Assembly (NCBI RefSeq): GCF_000296215.2
Contig: NZ_CP013949.1
Coordinates: forward strand, 6,069,501-6,133,500
Length of the DNA stretch: 64,000 nucleotides
DNA from: Bradyrhizobium sp. CCGE-LA001
GTDB taxonomy: Bacteria; Pseudomonadota; Alphaproteobacteria; Rhizobiales; Xanthobacteraceae
Direction: 5' to 3'
The translations under genes and the position numbers were made by a program. The notes beneath the pieces were generated by a model. The model did no database searches. It was not told the origin of the DNA and saw only the letters and a list, made by a program, of their open reading frames with translations. Positions 51,179-59,774 of this stretch are shown piece after piece (within the stretch, counting starts at the first letter, position 1; every line of letters begins with the position of its first letter).

Positions 51179-53140
51179 CTACGCGGGCCGGAAGCCCGCC
51201 CGCGCGAGCGCCGCGCGCGCCTCATTCGAGCCGAGTGCGTCGAGAAACGCCCTCACGGCCGGCCGGTCCTTGCGCGCGCTCACCAACGCGAAGTCATAGT
51301 GCTCTTCAGCGAGCGGAATGAAACCGAGGCCGGCCGCATGGGCGACCGGCGCAATCGTCATGCCCCAATCCGCGCGATGCTGGGCGACGGCCGCCGCCAC
51401 CGCATTGTGCGAGCGCGGCTGGTTCCAATAGCCCTCCGGGCGCGCGCCTCCGAGCAGCCGATCGATCAGGATGCGGGTGCCGGCGCCCTGGTTGCGGTTG
51501 ACCATGATGCAGGCGGGATCGGCAAGCGCCGCCGCAACGGCCTCCTTCGCACCGAGACCATCGAAACGCTTGTCGCCTTTGCGGAACACGATGCCCTGCA
51601 TCCGCCGCCAGCCCGGAACGAGTTCGAGACCTTCGGCGAGATAGGGCGTGTTGTAGGTCTCGCTTTTGTCGTCGAACAAATGGATCGGCGCGAGATCGCA
51701 TTCGCCGCGCCGAGCCGCCGCAAGCCCACCGAGGCTGCCGACCGCGATCGAGCGCACGGTGAGGCCAGCATGCGCGAGCTTCGCGGTGACCAGATCGAGG
51801 CCGGTGCAATGGCTGCCGACGATGACGAGATCGGGCACGCGCACATGCGGCGTGAACAAGGTCACCTCGGCTGCGGTCCCCGCCGGCATCTGGTCGGCGA
51901 GCGCGTCGATGCGCAGGAAGCCGTCGGCCTGCGCGAACGAGGTGATCGCGCCGGAGCCCTTGCTGGAGGGATAGGCGATCAGGCCGTCCTTGCCCTCGAC
52001 CAGCGAGACCATGACGAATTCGGTGCGGCCGAGCTCGGACGCGATGCGGACCGGCACGGTTGCGTTGACCTTGGCATCGGAGCGCGGCGACAGTCCGGCC
52101 ATCCTGCGCAGCACCGGCACGATCATGTCGTTAAAGGTGAACATCGCCGAGGTCGGGAAGCCCGGCAGGATCACCACCGGCTTGCCGTCGCACACTGCAA
52201 GACACAGCGGCTTGCCGGGCTTCAGCGCAACGCCATGCGCGATGATGCCGGGCGCGCCGAGACGGCCGATGATGCGGTGGGACAGATCGCCTGCACCCTT
52301 CGACGTGCCACCCGACAGCACCAGCATATCGGCATCGGCCAGCGCCTTGCGCATGGCCGCTTCGAGCTTGGCTTCATCGTCGGGGATGGCGCCGAGGAAA
52401 ACTGCCTCACCGCCATTCTCGTCGACCGCCGCCGCGACGATCGCACCATTGGTGTCGTAGATCTCGGCGGGCGCGAGCACCCCGCCGGGCTGCACCAATT
52501 CGTCGCCGGTCGAGATCACCGCGACGCGCGGCTTGCGCGCGACGGTCACCCCGGCGATGCCGCAGGCGGCCAGCATGCCGATCTCGCGCGAACCGATGAT
52601 GGTGCCGGCGCGCAGCAGCGCTTCGCCGCGCGCGATATCGGAGCCAGCATAGGAGACGAATTGCCCCGGAGATATGGCGCGACGCATCTCGATCGCATCC
52701 GACCCTGCCGGCTGGGTGTGCTCAACCATGACGACGGCATCGGCGCCGCGCGGCAGCGGACCGCCGGTGGCAATCGCCGTTGCGGTTCCAACCGCGACTT
52801 GCAGGGCCGGAGCGGTGCCGCAATGGATGGTCTCGCCGTTCAGCGCCAGGCGAACCGGGTTGCCTTCGCTCGCCGCGGCGACATCCGCCGAGCGCACGGC
52901 GAAACCGTCGACATTGGAGCGGTCGAACGGCGGAACATCGATCGGCGCCGTGACGTCTTCGGCGAGCGCCGCACCGAGTGCATCGGCAAGCTTGCGCGGC
53001 TCGGTCGGAAGCGCCCGCGGAAACAGCGCAGCCTCGAAGCGCGCCAGCGCCTCCTCGCGCGACAGGATCTTGAGGAACTGCTCCTGTTCGAGCGCGCTGC
53101 GCTCTTGCGATCGCGGAATCATCGTCATGCTGGAACCCAT
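51179..53140 (-). CDS. MoeA fused to a PBP-like domain (653 aa)
   Basis: Residues 1 to about 430 form a complete MoeA: PPFDRSNVDGFAVRSADV, GGPLPRGADAVVMVEHTQ, RVAVISTGDELVQPGGVL, LSGGTSKGAGDLSHRIIG, ILPGFPTSAMFTFNDMIVP. From about 440 a periplasmic-binding-protein-like domain follows (VIVGSHCTGLDLVTAKLAHAGLTVRSIAVGSLGG..., NQPRSHNAVAAAVAQHRADWGMTIAPVA), but without a signal peptide, so it acts in the cytoplasm. The same domain follows the helix-turn-helix in the protein at 55410. Such MoeA-PBP fusions are annotated for Mo/W metabolism; the bound ligand is unknown. It starts one base after the upstream MoeA-like gene. Confidence 0.9.
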   Translation of the reverse strand: MGSSMTMIPRSQERSALEQEQFLKILSREEALARFEAALFPRALPTEPRKLADALGAALAEDVTAPIDVPPFDRSNVDGFAVRSADVAAASEGNPVRLALNGETIHCGTAPALQVAVGTATAIATGGPLPRGADAVVMVEHTQPAGSDAIEMRRAISPGQFVSYAGSDIARGEALLRAGTIIGSREIGMLAACGIAGVTVARKPRVAVISTGDELVQPGGVLAPAEIYDTNGAIVAAAVDENGGEAVFLGAIPDDEAKLEAAMRKALADADMLVLSGGTSKGAGDLSHRIIGRLGAPGIIAHGVALKPGKPLCLAVCDGKPVVILPGFPTSAMFTFNDMIVPVLRRMAGLSPRSDAKVNATVPVRIASELGRTEFVMVSLVEGKDGLIAYPSSKGSGAITSFAQADGFLRIDALADQMPAGTAAEVTLFTPHVRVPDLVIVGSHCTGLDLVTAKLAHAGLTVRSIAVGSLGGLAAARRGECDLAPIHLFDDKSETYNTPYLAEGLELVPGWRRMQGIVFRKGDKRFDGLGAKEAVAAALADPACIMVNRNQGAGTRILIDRLLGGARPEGYWNQPRSHNAVAAAVAQHRADWGMTIAPVAHAAGLGFIPLAEEHYDFALVSARKDRPAVRAFLDALGSNEARAALARAGFRPA

Positions 53141-53141
53141 A

Positions 53142-54248
53142 TCATTCCCGCATCAGATAAGCACCGACCGGCGTGCCAGCCGCATACCCCTCGTGGCTGG
53201 CGGGGACGAGCAGCCATGCATCGGCCCGGGCAAGTGCCTGGAGCGGCCATTCACCCACGGCAAGCGGCATCCACGCATCATGTTCCCGGGACAGCAGGGC
53301 CAGTTCGGCGATGCCGACACTGGATGCGATCTTTCGCGCGAGCGGCAGGGTCACCTGCTGGCACGGCTGCCGTGCGGACAGCCGATCGATGAGTGGAGGC
53401 ACGAGCGCGAGCCAGGCCGCAAGCGCATGATCGGGCGAGCCGGGCAAGGCGACCACGGGCACCCGTCCGAGCCGCGCGACCGCGGCGGTGCGTCCGGGCT
53501 GGAGCGCAAGGCCATGAGCGAGCACTTGGCCACGCCGGGCCAGTGCCGTGACGGCTGCGTCGCGGCGGCCGACGCCGCTGCCGCCGATCGTCAGCAGGAC
53601 ATCGCAGGAGGAGGCATCGAGCGCATCGGCAATCGACGCTTCATCGCGTGCGCCGGCCTCATGCATCTTCACATCCAGTCCGGCTGCGCGCGAGATGTCG
53701 GCGATCATCTGCGCCGATGCCGCTGCACCGGGCACAATGACGATGCGCAGCCGCGGCCGCCTTACGCCGAGTGTCTCAAGGCCCGCGACGCGCGCGATCA
53801 GAACATCAGCCGTACCGACCGGGTACCCCTCGGCTGCGGCAGGCGTGTGCGCAGCAACATCGCTGCCGGCACGCCTGACGCCCTGCCCCGGCACGGCCTC
53901 TGCCAGCACCTGGGCCAGCGGACCCGACAGCTCGACAGCACCGGCATCGAGCACGCAGTCGCATCCTTCCGGCATCGCGTCACCGATATCGACCCATGCA
54001 GGGGCCATCGCGAGCGGCAGCGGCGCGTAAGCGGACGCACCGACGAGATCATTGGCGGACAGCGCCCAGCCGTCAGCGGCGGCGACGTCGCGAGGCGGAC
54101 AAGCCGCAAGCAGCGGCGTGCCCGCCGCGATGCAACCGATGGCTTCGGTCAGCGGCAATTCCGCGGCCGCGACGGGATCAACGCCGCGCAACATCGCGGC
54201 GAGCGCGGTGTCGAGCGGCGTGAGCGAGGGCGGCAGGCGCTGGGTCAT
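53142..54248 (-). CDS. MoeA-like molybdopterin-binding protein (368 aa)
   Basis: Third MoeA-family protein. Seen: SLTPLDTALAAMLRGVDPVAAAELPLTEAIGC, AAADGWALSANDLVGAS, MPEGCDCVLDAGAVELSGP, RLRIVIVPGAAA, and the MPT-binding LLTIGGSGVGRRDAAVTALARRG and VALPGSPDHALAAWLALVPP. It is shorter and more divergent than true MoeA: the DGYAV motif reads DGWAL and the GDEL motif is absent. Function may be cofactor binding rather than metal insertion. Starts at 54248, 54269 or 54284 are all open. Located between tupA and the MoeA-PBP gene. Confidence 0.83.
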   Translation of the reverse strand: MTQRLPPSLTPLDTALAAMLRGVDPVAAAELPLTEAIGCIAAGTPLLAACPPRDVAAADGWALSANDLVGASAYAPLPLAMAPAWVDIGDAMPEGCDCVLDAGAVELSGPLAQVLAEAVPGQGVRRAGSDVAAHTPAAAEGYPVGTADVLIARVAGLETLGVRRPRLRIVIVPGAAASAQMIADISRAAGLDVKMHEAGARDEASIADALDASSCDVLLTIGGSGVGRRDAAVTALARRGQVLAHGLALQPGRTAAVARLGRVPVVALPGSPDHALAAWLALVPPLIDRLSARQPCQQVTLPLARKIASSVGIAELALLSREHDAWMPLAVGEWPLQALARADAWLLVPASHEGYAAGTPVGAYLMRE

Positions 54249-54302
54249 GCGCCATGATGGACCATGCATCGCCCGCTTTGGCAACCGCCGGCGAAGCCGG
54301 CC

Positions 54303-55136
54303 TCAGCCGCCCGACCGGTCCGAATTGGGGAAGAACAATTGCTGGCCGTCGAGCTTGTAGTCGGCGATCGCCGTCTGCCCTTCCGGCGAGGTCAGCCAGT
54401 CGATGAAGGTCTGCGCGAGATCCTTCTTCACGTTCGGAAACTTTTCGGGGTTCACCAGCATCACGCCATACTGGTTGAGCAGCCGCCTGTCGCCTTCGAC
54501 GACGATATCGAGATCGCCGCGCTCCCTGAACGAGATCCAGCTGCCGCGGTCCGACAACACATAGGCGTTCGCCGCGCGCGCGGCGTCGAGGGCCGACGTC
54601 ATGCCGGTCCCGGCCACGCGATACCAGGCGCCCTTGGCGCTCGCGATGTCGATGCCGGCGACGATCCAGAGCGCGAGCTCGGCGGCATGGGTGCCCGAGC
54701 GGTCACCGCGCGTCACGAACGGCGCACCCTTGCCTTCGATCGTCTTCAGCGCGGTCGCGATGTCCTTGCCCTTCACGCCCGCAGGATCGCTCTTCGGGCC
54801 GATCAGCACATAGTCGTTGTACATCACGTCGAGGCGCTTCACGCCAAAGCCGTCGGCGACGAATTTCTCCTCCTGCGGTCGCGCATGCATCAGCACGACG
54901 TCGACCTCGCCCCTGCGCGCGCCGTCGAGCACCTCGTCGGCGCGCCGCGCGATCACCGTCACATCGATGCCGGTCTTGGCGCGGAAGGTCGGGAGCAGAT
55001 AGTCGAGCAGGCCGGACTCCTGCGTCGCTGTCGTCGTCACGAGGACGATGCCGCGGTCCTCCGCGGACGACGCCGTAACGCTCGCGGCGAGGCCGCAGAG
55101 AAGCGCGAATGCAACGGCGAGGCGGCGGAGGGCCAT
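54303..55136 (-). CDS. tupA: Tungstate-binding protein TupA (277 aa)
   Basis: Periplasmic binding protein for tungstate. Seen: signal peptide MALRRLAVAFALLCGLAASVTASSAED, the oxyanion-site start IVLVTTTATQESGLLDYLLPTF with the TTT...SG motif, GEVDVVLMHARPQEEKFVADGFGVKRLDVMYNDYVLIGP, FVTRGDRSGTHAAELALW, and YVLSDRGSWISF. These are TupA hallmarks and differ from ModA. No tupB (permease) or tupC (ATPase) is in the window, although they are usually next to tupA. The regulator at 55410 is divergent. Confidence 0.9.
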   Translation of the reverse strand: MALRRLAVAFALLCGLAASVTASSAEDRGIVLVTTTATQESGLLDYLLPTFRAKTGIDVTVIARRADEVLDGARRGEVDVVLMHARPQEEKFVADGFGVKRLDVMYNDYVLIGPKSDPAGVKGKDIATALKTIEGKGAPFVTRGDRSGTHAAELALWIVAGIDIASAKGAWYRVAGTGMTSALDAARAANAYVLSDRGSWISFRERGDLDIVVEGDRRLLNQYGVMLVNPEKFPNVKKDLAQTFIDWLTSPEGQTAIADYKLDGQQLFFPNSDRSGG

Positions 55137-55393
55137 GATCGGGTTCCCATTGGACGAGGCGCGATCATGATGGCGACCGATTGCGCCGCACTCGTGACGC
55201 ATCCTGCGTCCCGTGCGCGTCCTGCTCGGGAAATTTCGGCAAGAAGAAAGCGCTCTGTGGATCGTTCACCAAAGCAGGAAGCGCGTGCGAGGATGTGTTG
55301 CAAAGCAGCGAGATGATCGGGCATGGTTTCCCGCGGACACGAATAGAAATGCAGAATTCCACCTGCGTCGAACGTCAAAAAGAAGCAAGAATT

Positions 55394-55407
55394 TGCATAG
55401 GAATGCA
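55394..55407. promoter_or_regulatory. Inverted repeat over the ribosome-binding site of the HTH-PBP gene
   Basis: TGCAT-AGGA-ATGCA is a perfect 5-4-5 inverted repeat ending two bases before ATG 55410. A related AAATGCAGAATTCC lies about 50 bases upstream. The repeat could be an operator for self-control of the regulator, and by sitting on AGGA could also block translation. Confidence 0.55.
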
Positions 55408-55409
55408 GG

Positions 55410-56303
55410 ATGGAATTCCTGACGACCAGCGAAGCCGCCGACTATCTTCGGCTCGGCGAACGCAAGCTCTACGAACTCGTCACCACCGGCGCGATCCCCT
55501 GCACCAAGGTGACCGGGAAGTGGCTCTTCCCGCGGCACGAGCTCGATCTCTGGGTGTTGTCGGGCCTGGCACGTCCGGCCGGCATGCTGATCGCCGAGCC
55601 GCCGCCGGTCGTCGGCGGCAGCCAGGACGAGCTTCTGGATTGGAGCCTGCGCGAATCCGGCTCGGGCCTGGGATCGATGAGCGAGGGCAGCGCGCGCGGG
55701 CTCGAGCGCCTGCAGCGCAACGAGGTGATGGCGGCGGCGGTGCACTTCCATGCCCTGGACGCCGAAGGCAGTCTCGCCGGCGATACCAGCATCGAAGCGC
55801 TGCGGGCAGCGCCCGATTTGCATGATGCGGTGCTGGTCGCATTCGTGCGCCGCGAGCAGGGCCTAGTGCTGCCGCCAGGCAATCCCAAGCACCTGCACAG
55901 CCTGTCTGACGTGATCGCGCTCGGCGCCAGGATGGCGATGCGACAACAAGGCACAGGCGCGCAGATGCTGCTCGACGTGCTGCTCAAGCGCGCGGGCGCC
56001 TCGACACGGGATCTGCGCCGCGTGGAGACGCCGGCTCTCACCGGCCCGGACCTCGCCGAACTGGTCCGTGCCGGCCAGGCCGATTGCGGCATCGCGACGC
56101 GCGCGGCGGCGCGCTCCGCCGGGCTCGATTTCGTACCGCTGGTCTGGGAGAATTTCGACCTTGCGATGCGGCAGCGCAGCTATTTCCGCCCCGCCATGCA
56201 GGCCCTGCTCCGGCTGCTCGGCGACAGGCGGCTGCGCCAGCGCGCGGAGGGACTGACCGGCTACGACCCCTCCCCGGCCGGGCAGATCCGCTTCGCGGCC
56301 TGA
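55410..56303 (+). CDS. Helix-turn-helix regulator with PBP-like domain (297 aa)
   Basis: Residues 1-60: a MerR/excisionase-type winged helix (EFLTTSEAADYLRLGERKLYELVTTGAIPCTKVTGKWLFPRHELDLWV). Residues about 95-290: a periplasmic-binding-protein-like domain (AVHFHALDAEGSLAGDTSIEAL, LVLPPGNPKHLHSLSDVIALGARMAMRQQGTGAQMLLDVLLKRAG, CGIATRAAARSAGLDFVPLVWENFDLAM), the same kind as in the MoeA-PBP fusion. No signal peptide. Divergent from tupA, so probably a regulator of tungstate or molybdate genes that senses an oxyanion or cofactor; the ligand is inferred. Confidence 0.88.
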   Translation: MEFLTTSEAADYLRLGERKLYELVTTGAIPCTKVTGKWLFPRHELDLWVLSGLARPAGMLIAEPPPVVGGSQDELLDWSLRESGSGLGSMSEGSARGLERLQRNEVMAAAVHFHALDAEGSLAGDTSIEALRAAPDLHDAVLVAFVRREQGLVLPPGNPKHLHSLSDVIALGARMAMRQQGTGAQMLLDVLLKRAGASTRDLRRVETPALTGPDLAELVRAGQADCGIATRAAARSAGLDFVPLVWENFDLAMRQRSYFRPAMQALLRLLGDRRLRQRAEGLTGYDPSPAGQIRFAA

Positions 56304-56399
56304 CATTGACGCCTGCCCCCAAATAGTTGCAAAAGAAACCAATTCAGCCGGGCACACCCGGGCAACACCGGCCAACGAGCCGGATCGAGGGAGGAGAGC

Positions 56400-57614
56400 G
56401 TGAACCCAATCAGATTTGGAGTGCCGGTCGCGGCCGCCTTGGCGGCGGCCCTGCTGTCCGGTGCGGCGTCGGCGCAGCTGTCCGACGACGTCGTCAAGAT
56501 CGGCGTGCTCACCGACATGAACGGTCCGGCCTCGGCGCCGACCGGCCAGGGCTCGGTGACGGCGGCGCAGATGGCGATCGACGATTTCGGCGGCAAGGTG
56601 CTCGGCAAGCCGATCAGCATCGTGATCGGCGATCACCAGCTCAAGGCCGACATCGGCGGCACCATCGCGCGGCGCTGGTACGACGTCGACCAGGTCGATT
56701 TGATCGTCGACGTGCCGGTCTCCGCCGTCGGGCTCGCGGTGCAGAACGTCGCCAACGAGAAGAAGCGGCTGTTCATCACGCACTCCACCGGCACCGCGGA
56801 CTTCCACGGCAAGTTCTGCTCGCCTTACGCAATTCAATGGGTGTTCGACACCCGCGCGCTCGCGGTCGGCACCGCGGATGCCGTGGTCAAGCGCGGCGGC
56901 GATAGCTGGTTCTTCATCACCGACGACTACGCCTTCGGCCATTCGCTGGAGCGCGATGCGTCCGCCGTGGTCACCGCCAATGGCGGCAAGGTGCTGGGCT
57001 CGGTGCGGCCGCCGCTGGCGACGCCGGACCTCTCCTCCTTCGTGCTGCAGGCGCAGGCCTCCAAGGCCAAGATCATCGGCATTGCCGCCGGTCCCCCCAA
57101 CAACATGAACGAGATCAAGACCGGCTCGGAGTTCGGCGTGTTCAAGGGCGGCCAGCAGATGGCGGCGCTGCTGGCGCTGATCACCGACATCCACGGCCTC
57201 GGTCTGCAGGCCGCCCAAGGCCTGCTCCTGACCACATCGTTCTATTGGGACATGGACGACAAGACGCGCGAATGGTCGAAGCGCTATTTCGCCAAGATGA
57301 ACAAGATGCCGTCGATGTGGCAGGCCGGCGTCTATTCCAGCGTGATGCACTATCTCAACGCCATCAAGGAGACCGGCACCGACGATCCGCTCAAGGTCGC
57401 CGCCAAGATGCGCGAGAAGCCGATCGAGGATTTCTTCTCCCGCAACGGCAAGCTGCGCGAGGACAATCTGATGGTGCACGACCTCTGGCTGGTGCAGGTG
57501 AAGACGCCGGAGGAGAGCAAATATCCGTGGGACTATTACAAGATCCTCACGACCATCTCCGGCGACAAGGCGTTCGGCCCGCCGGACCCGGCGTGTCCGC
57601 TGGTGAAGAAGTGA
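56400..57614 (+). CDS. ABC transporter substrate-binding protein, branched-chain amino-acid type (404 aa)
   Basis: Orphan periplasmic binding protein. Seen: signal peptide (IRFGVPVAAALAAALLSGAASAQ), VVKIGVLTDMNGPASAPTGQGSVTAAQMAIDDFGGKVLGKPISIVIGDHQLKADIG, and TAFGHSLERDA-like HAAT core. The start is GTG 56400, four bases after GGAGAG. It shares the PEESKY...CPLVK C-terminus with the protein at 31531. No permease or ATPase is next to it. Convergent with the TAXI gene. Confidence 0.92.
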   Translation: MNPIRFGVPVAAALAAALLSGAASAQLSDDVVKIGVLTDMNGPASAPTGQGSVTAAQMAIDDFGGKVLGKPISIVIGDHQLKADIGGTIARRWYDVDQVDLIVDVPVSAVGLAVQNVANEKKRLFITHSTGTADFHGKFCSPYAIQWVFDTRALAVGTADAVVKRGGDSWFFITDDYAFGHSLERDASAVVTANGGKVLGSVRPPLATPDLSSFVLQAQASKAKIIGIAAGPPNNMNEIKTGSEFGVFKGGQQMAALLALITDIHGLGLQAAQGLLLTTSFYWDMDDKTREWSKRYFAKMNKMPSMWQAGVYSSVMHYLNAIKETGTDDPLKVAAKMREKPIEDFFSRNGKLREDNLMVHDLWLVQVKTPEESKYPWDYYKILTTISGDKAFGPPDPACPLVKK

Positions 57615-57618
57615 GGGT

Positions 57619-57685
57619 GGCGAGTGGCGAATAGGGAGTGGCGAATGGACGAGGCCGCCATTCGCAACTCGCCATTCGCTATTCG
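57619..57685. repeat. Small inverted repeat between convergent binding-protein genes
   Basis: GGCGAGTGGCGAATAG and GGAGTGGCGAATGG at the left face GCCATTCGC, CTCGCCATTCGCTATTCGC at the right. The unit GCGAATGGCGAGT is repeated with small changes in both orientations. It starts 5 bases after one stop codon and runs up to the stop of the opposite gene, so it can end both transcripts. Confidence 0.72.
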
Positions 57686-58648
57686 CTATTTCACCACGCC
57701 GATCTCGCGGAAATACTTCATCACGCCCGGATGGATCAGCTCTGGCCTCGGCGCGGCCGCGACGGTGTTCGACGCGGTCGTCTCGCAGGCCTGCGGGAGC
57801 TTCTTGCAGAACGTCGCTTCGACACCGTGCAGCGTCTTGGCGAGGCGATAGGCGATGTCGTCGGGCAGATCCTCGCGGGTGAGGACAAAGCTCCAAGAGC
57901 CGAGCGAGGCGATCGGCGCGGTCTGGGTGGGATAGCTGTTCGCCGGCACCAGCAGCGGCTTGAGGAACGCGTGCTTGGCGCGGATGCGCGTCATCTCTTC
58001 GACATCAGGCGCGATGAAGCGCGCGCCTGATGGGCTCGAGGCGACCGCGGCAAAGCCGGGCCAGCCGATGCCGGCGCCCCACAGCGCGGCGACGCGGCCG
58101 TCCTCGACCATGGCGGGGCCGTCGCCGGCGCGGTCGAGATAGACCGCTTTGAAGTCCTCGTCCTGCTTGAGCCCGAGGCCATCCAGCACGTAGCGCGCCA
58201 GGATCGGCAGGCCCGAGCCTTTCGCTCCGAACGCAACCGGCTGGCCGACGAGATCGCGGATGGTCTTGTAGGGACTGTCCGCGCGCACCACGAACATGCC
58301 GGGGTTGGAATAGATCGCGGTGAGGATCTTCAGCCGCACGGGCGCGCGGCCGATGCCGGCGAAGGCTTCATAGGCCGGCTCGCCCGCGACCAGCGCGAGA
58401 TCGAGCTCGCCCTTCTCCAAGAGCGGGATGTTCTCGTTGCTGCCCTTGGTGTTGCGGGGCGCGATGGACAATTGCGGATCGGCCGCGTTCATCACCTCGG
58501 CGAAGGCGTTGCCGTAGAGCGGAAAGCCGCCGCCGGGCGTGGCAGTGCCCAAACTGATTGTCGTGGTCGGAATGGCGTTGCCTCCGGTTTGAGCAGCGGC
58601 GGGGCCGGCGAGCAGCACGGCTGCGAGAACGAGTATCGCGAATCTCAT
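57686..58648 (-). CDS. TAXI-family TRAP transporter solute-binding protein (320 aa)
   Basis: Seen: signal peptide MRFAILVLAAVLLAGPAAAQ, then ISLGTATPGGGFPLYGNAFAEVMNAADPQLSIAPRNTKGSNENIPLLEKGELDLALVAGEP, the TAXI-family core, and GQPVAFGAKGSGLPILARYVLDGLGL. No TRAP membrane subunits are next to it. Substrate unknown (glutamate-like or other acids in known members). Length normal. Confidence 0.92.
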   Translation of the reverse strand: MRFAILVLAAVLLAGPAAAQTGGNAIPTTTISLGTATPGGGFPLYGNAFAEVMNAADPQLSIAPRNTKGSNENIPLLEKGELDLALVAGEPAYEAFAGIGRAPVRLKILTAIYSNPGMFVVRADSPYKTIRDLVGQPVAFGAKGSGLPILARYVLDGLGLKQDEDFKAVYLDRAGDGPAMVEDGRVAALWGAGIGWPGFAAVASSPSGARFIAPDVEEMTRIRAKHAFLKPLLVPANSYPTQTAPIASLGSWSFVLTREDLPDDIAYRLAKTLHGVEATFCKKLPQACETTASNTVAAAPRPELIHPGVMKYFREIGVVK

Positions 58649-58754
58649 GATGGTCCCTGACGGACTGCGTCAACACCGACTTGCGGCGATGTAGGCAGCC
58701 GACCGATTTTGTGAAAGCATGCCCCGCAACGACAATAGAACAATGGGAGACGTC

Positions 58755-59729
58755 ATGTTGCGAATTTTCCGTCAAGGTGTTTTCGGGCTCGTCATTCTTG
58801 CATCACTTTTCAGCAACATCCCTCCCGCCTCCGCCGCCTATCCCGACCGCCCCGTGCACTGGCTGATCGGCTTTGCCGCCGGCGGCCCGGTCGACATCGT
58901 GGCGCGGATCATGGCGCAGTGGCTGTCGGACAAGCTCGGCCAGCAGGTCATCGTCGAGAACCGCACCGGCTCCGGCGGCAACATCGCGGCGGCGGCCGCG
59001 ATCAACGCCCCGCCGGACGGCTACACGCTGCTGTTCGTCGCGCCCAACAACGCGATCTCGACCTCGCTCTACAAGAAGCTGCCGTTCGACTTTTTGCGCG
59101 ACACCGTTCCCGTCGCCAGCATCATGCAGCTCACCAACATGCTGGTCGTCTCCAACGCGTTCCCAGCGAAGACGGTTCAGGAGTTCGTCGATTATTGCAA
59201 GGCCAACCCCGGCAAGATCTCCTACGCCTCCTCCGGCAACGGCACCTCGGTGCACATGTCGGCCGAGCTGTTCAAGGTGATGACGAAGTGCGACATGGTG
59301 CACGTGCCCTATCGCGGATCGGCCATCGCATTCCCCGACATCATCTCCAACAAGGTGCAGCTGATCTTCGACAACCTGCCCTCCGCGCTGGAGCAGGTGA
59401 AGGGCGGCAATGTCCGCGCCCTCGGCGTGACCTCGCCGCAGCGCTGGCCGAGCGTGCCCGACGTGCCCGCGATCGCCGAGACCGTGCCGGGCTTCGAATC
59501 GGTCGGCTTTTACGGCATCTCCGCGCCGAAGGGCACGCCGCCCGAGGTGATCGAGACCCTCAACAAGGCCGTCGGCGAAGCGCTGAAGGACCCCAAGCTG
59601 GTGGCCAAGCTCACCGAAGTCGGCGGCCTTCCCAAGGCGATGACGCCGGCCGAGTTCGGCAAGCTGGTCGCCGGCGAGACCGAGAAGTGGCGCAAGGTGG
59701 TCGAGTTCGCCGGCGTCTCGGTGGACTAG
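58755..59729 (+). CDS. Bug-family (TctC) solute-binding protein (324 aa)
   Basis: Binding protein of tripartite tricarboxylate transporters. Seen: signal peptide LRIFRQGVFGLVILASLFSNIPPASAAYPDRP, GFAAGGPVDIVARIMAQWLSDKLGQQVIVENRTGSGGNIAA, YASSGNGTSVHMSAELFKVMTKCDMVHVPYRGSA and PDVPAIAETVPGFE, all Bug hallmarks. ATG 58755 is chosen, six bases after GGGAG; ATG 58719 and 58743 are in frame upstream. No TctA/TctB partner is present. Orphan Bug proteins are common in this group. Confidence 0.92.
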   Translation: MLRIFRQGVFGLVILASLFSNIPPASAAYPDRPVHWLIGFAAGGPVDIVARIMAQWLSDKLGQQVIVENRTGSGGNIAAAAAINAPPDGYTLLFVAPNNAISTSLYKKLPFDFLRDTVPVASIMQLTNMLVVSNAFPAKTVQEFVDYCKANPGKISYASSGNGTSVHMSAELFKVMTKCDMVHVPYRGSAIAFPDIISNKVQLIFDNLPSALEQVKGGNVRALGVTSPQRWPSVPDVPAIAETVPGFESVGFYGISAPKGTPPEVIETLNKAVGEALKDPKLVAKLTEVGGLPKAMTPAEFGKLVAGETEKWRKVVEFAGVSVD

Positions 59730-59752
59730 GCGACGCCGCCGGCACGAAATTC

Positions 59753-59774
59753 GAGGGGGCCAACAGGCCCTCTC
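59753..59774 (+). terminator. Hairpin after the Bug-family gene
   Basis: GAGGGGGCC (59753-59761) and GGCCCTCTC (59766-59774) pair with one mismatch around AACA, 23 bases after the stop codon. No T-run follows, so it is only a possible terminator. Confidence 0.45.

Noticed and set aside
55863..57896. 677-codon minus-strand open frame opposite the HTH-PBP and HAAT genes
   Set aside because: Spans two plus-strand genes with signal peptide and family motifs and enters the TAXI gene; shadow frame.
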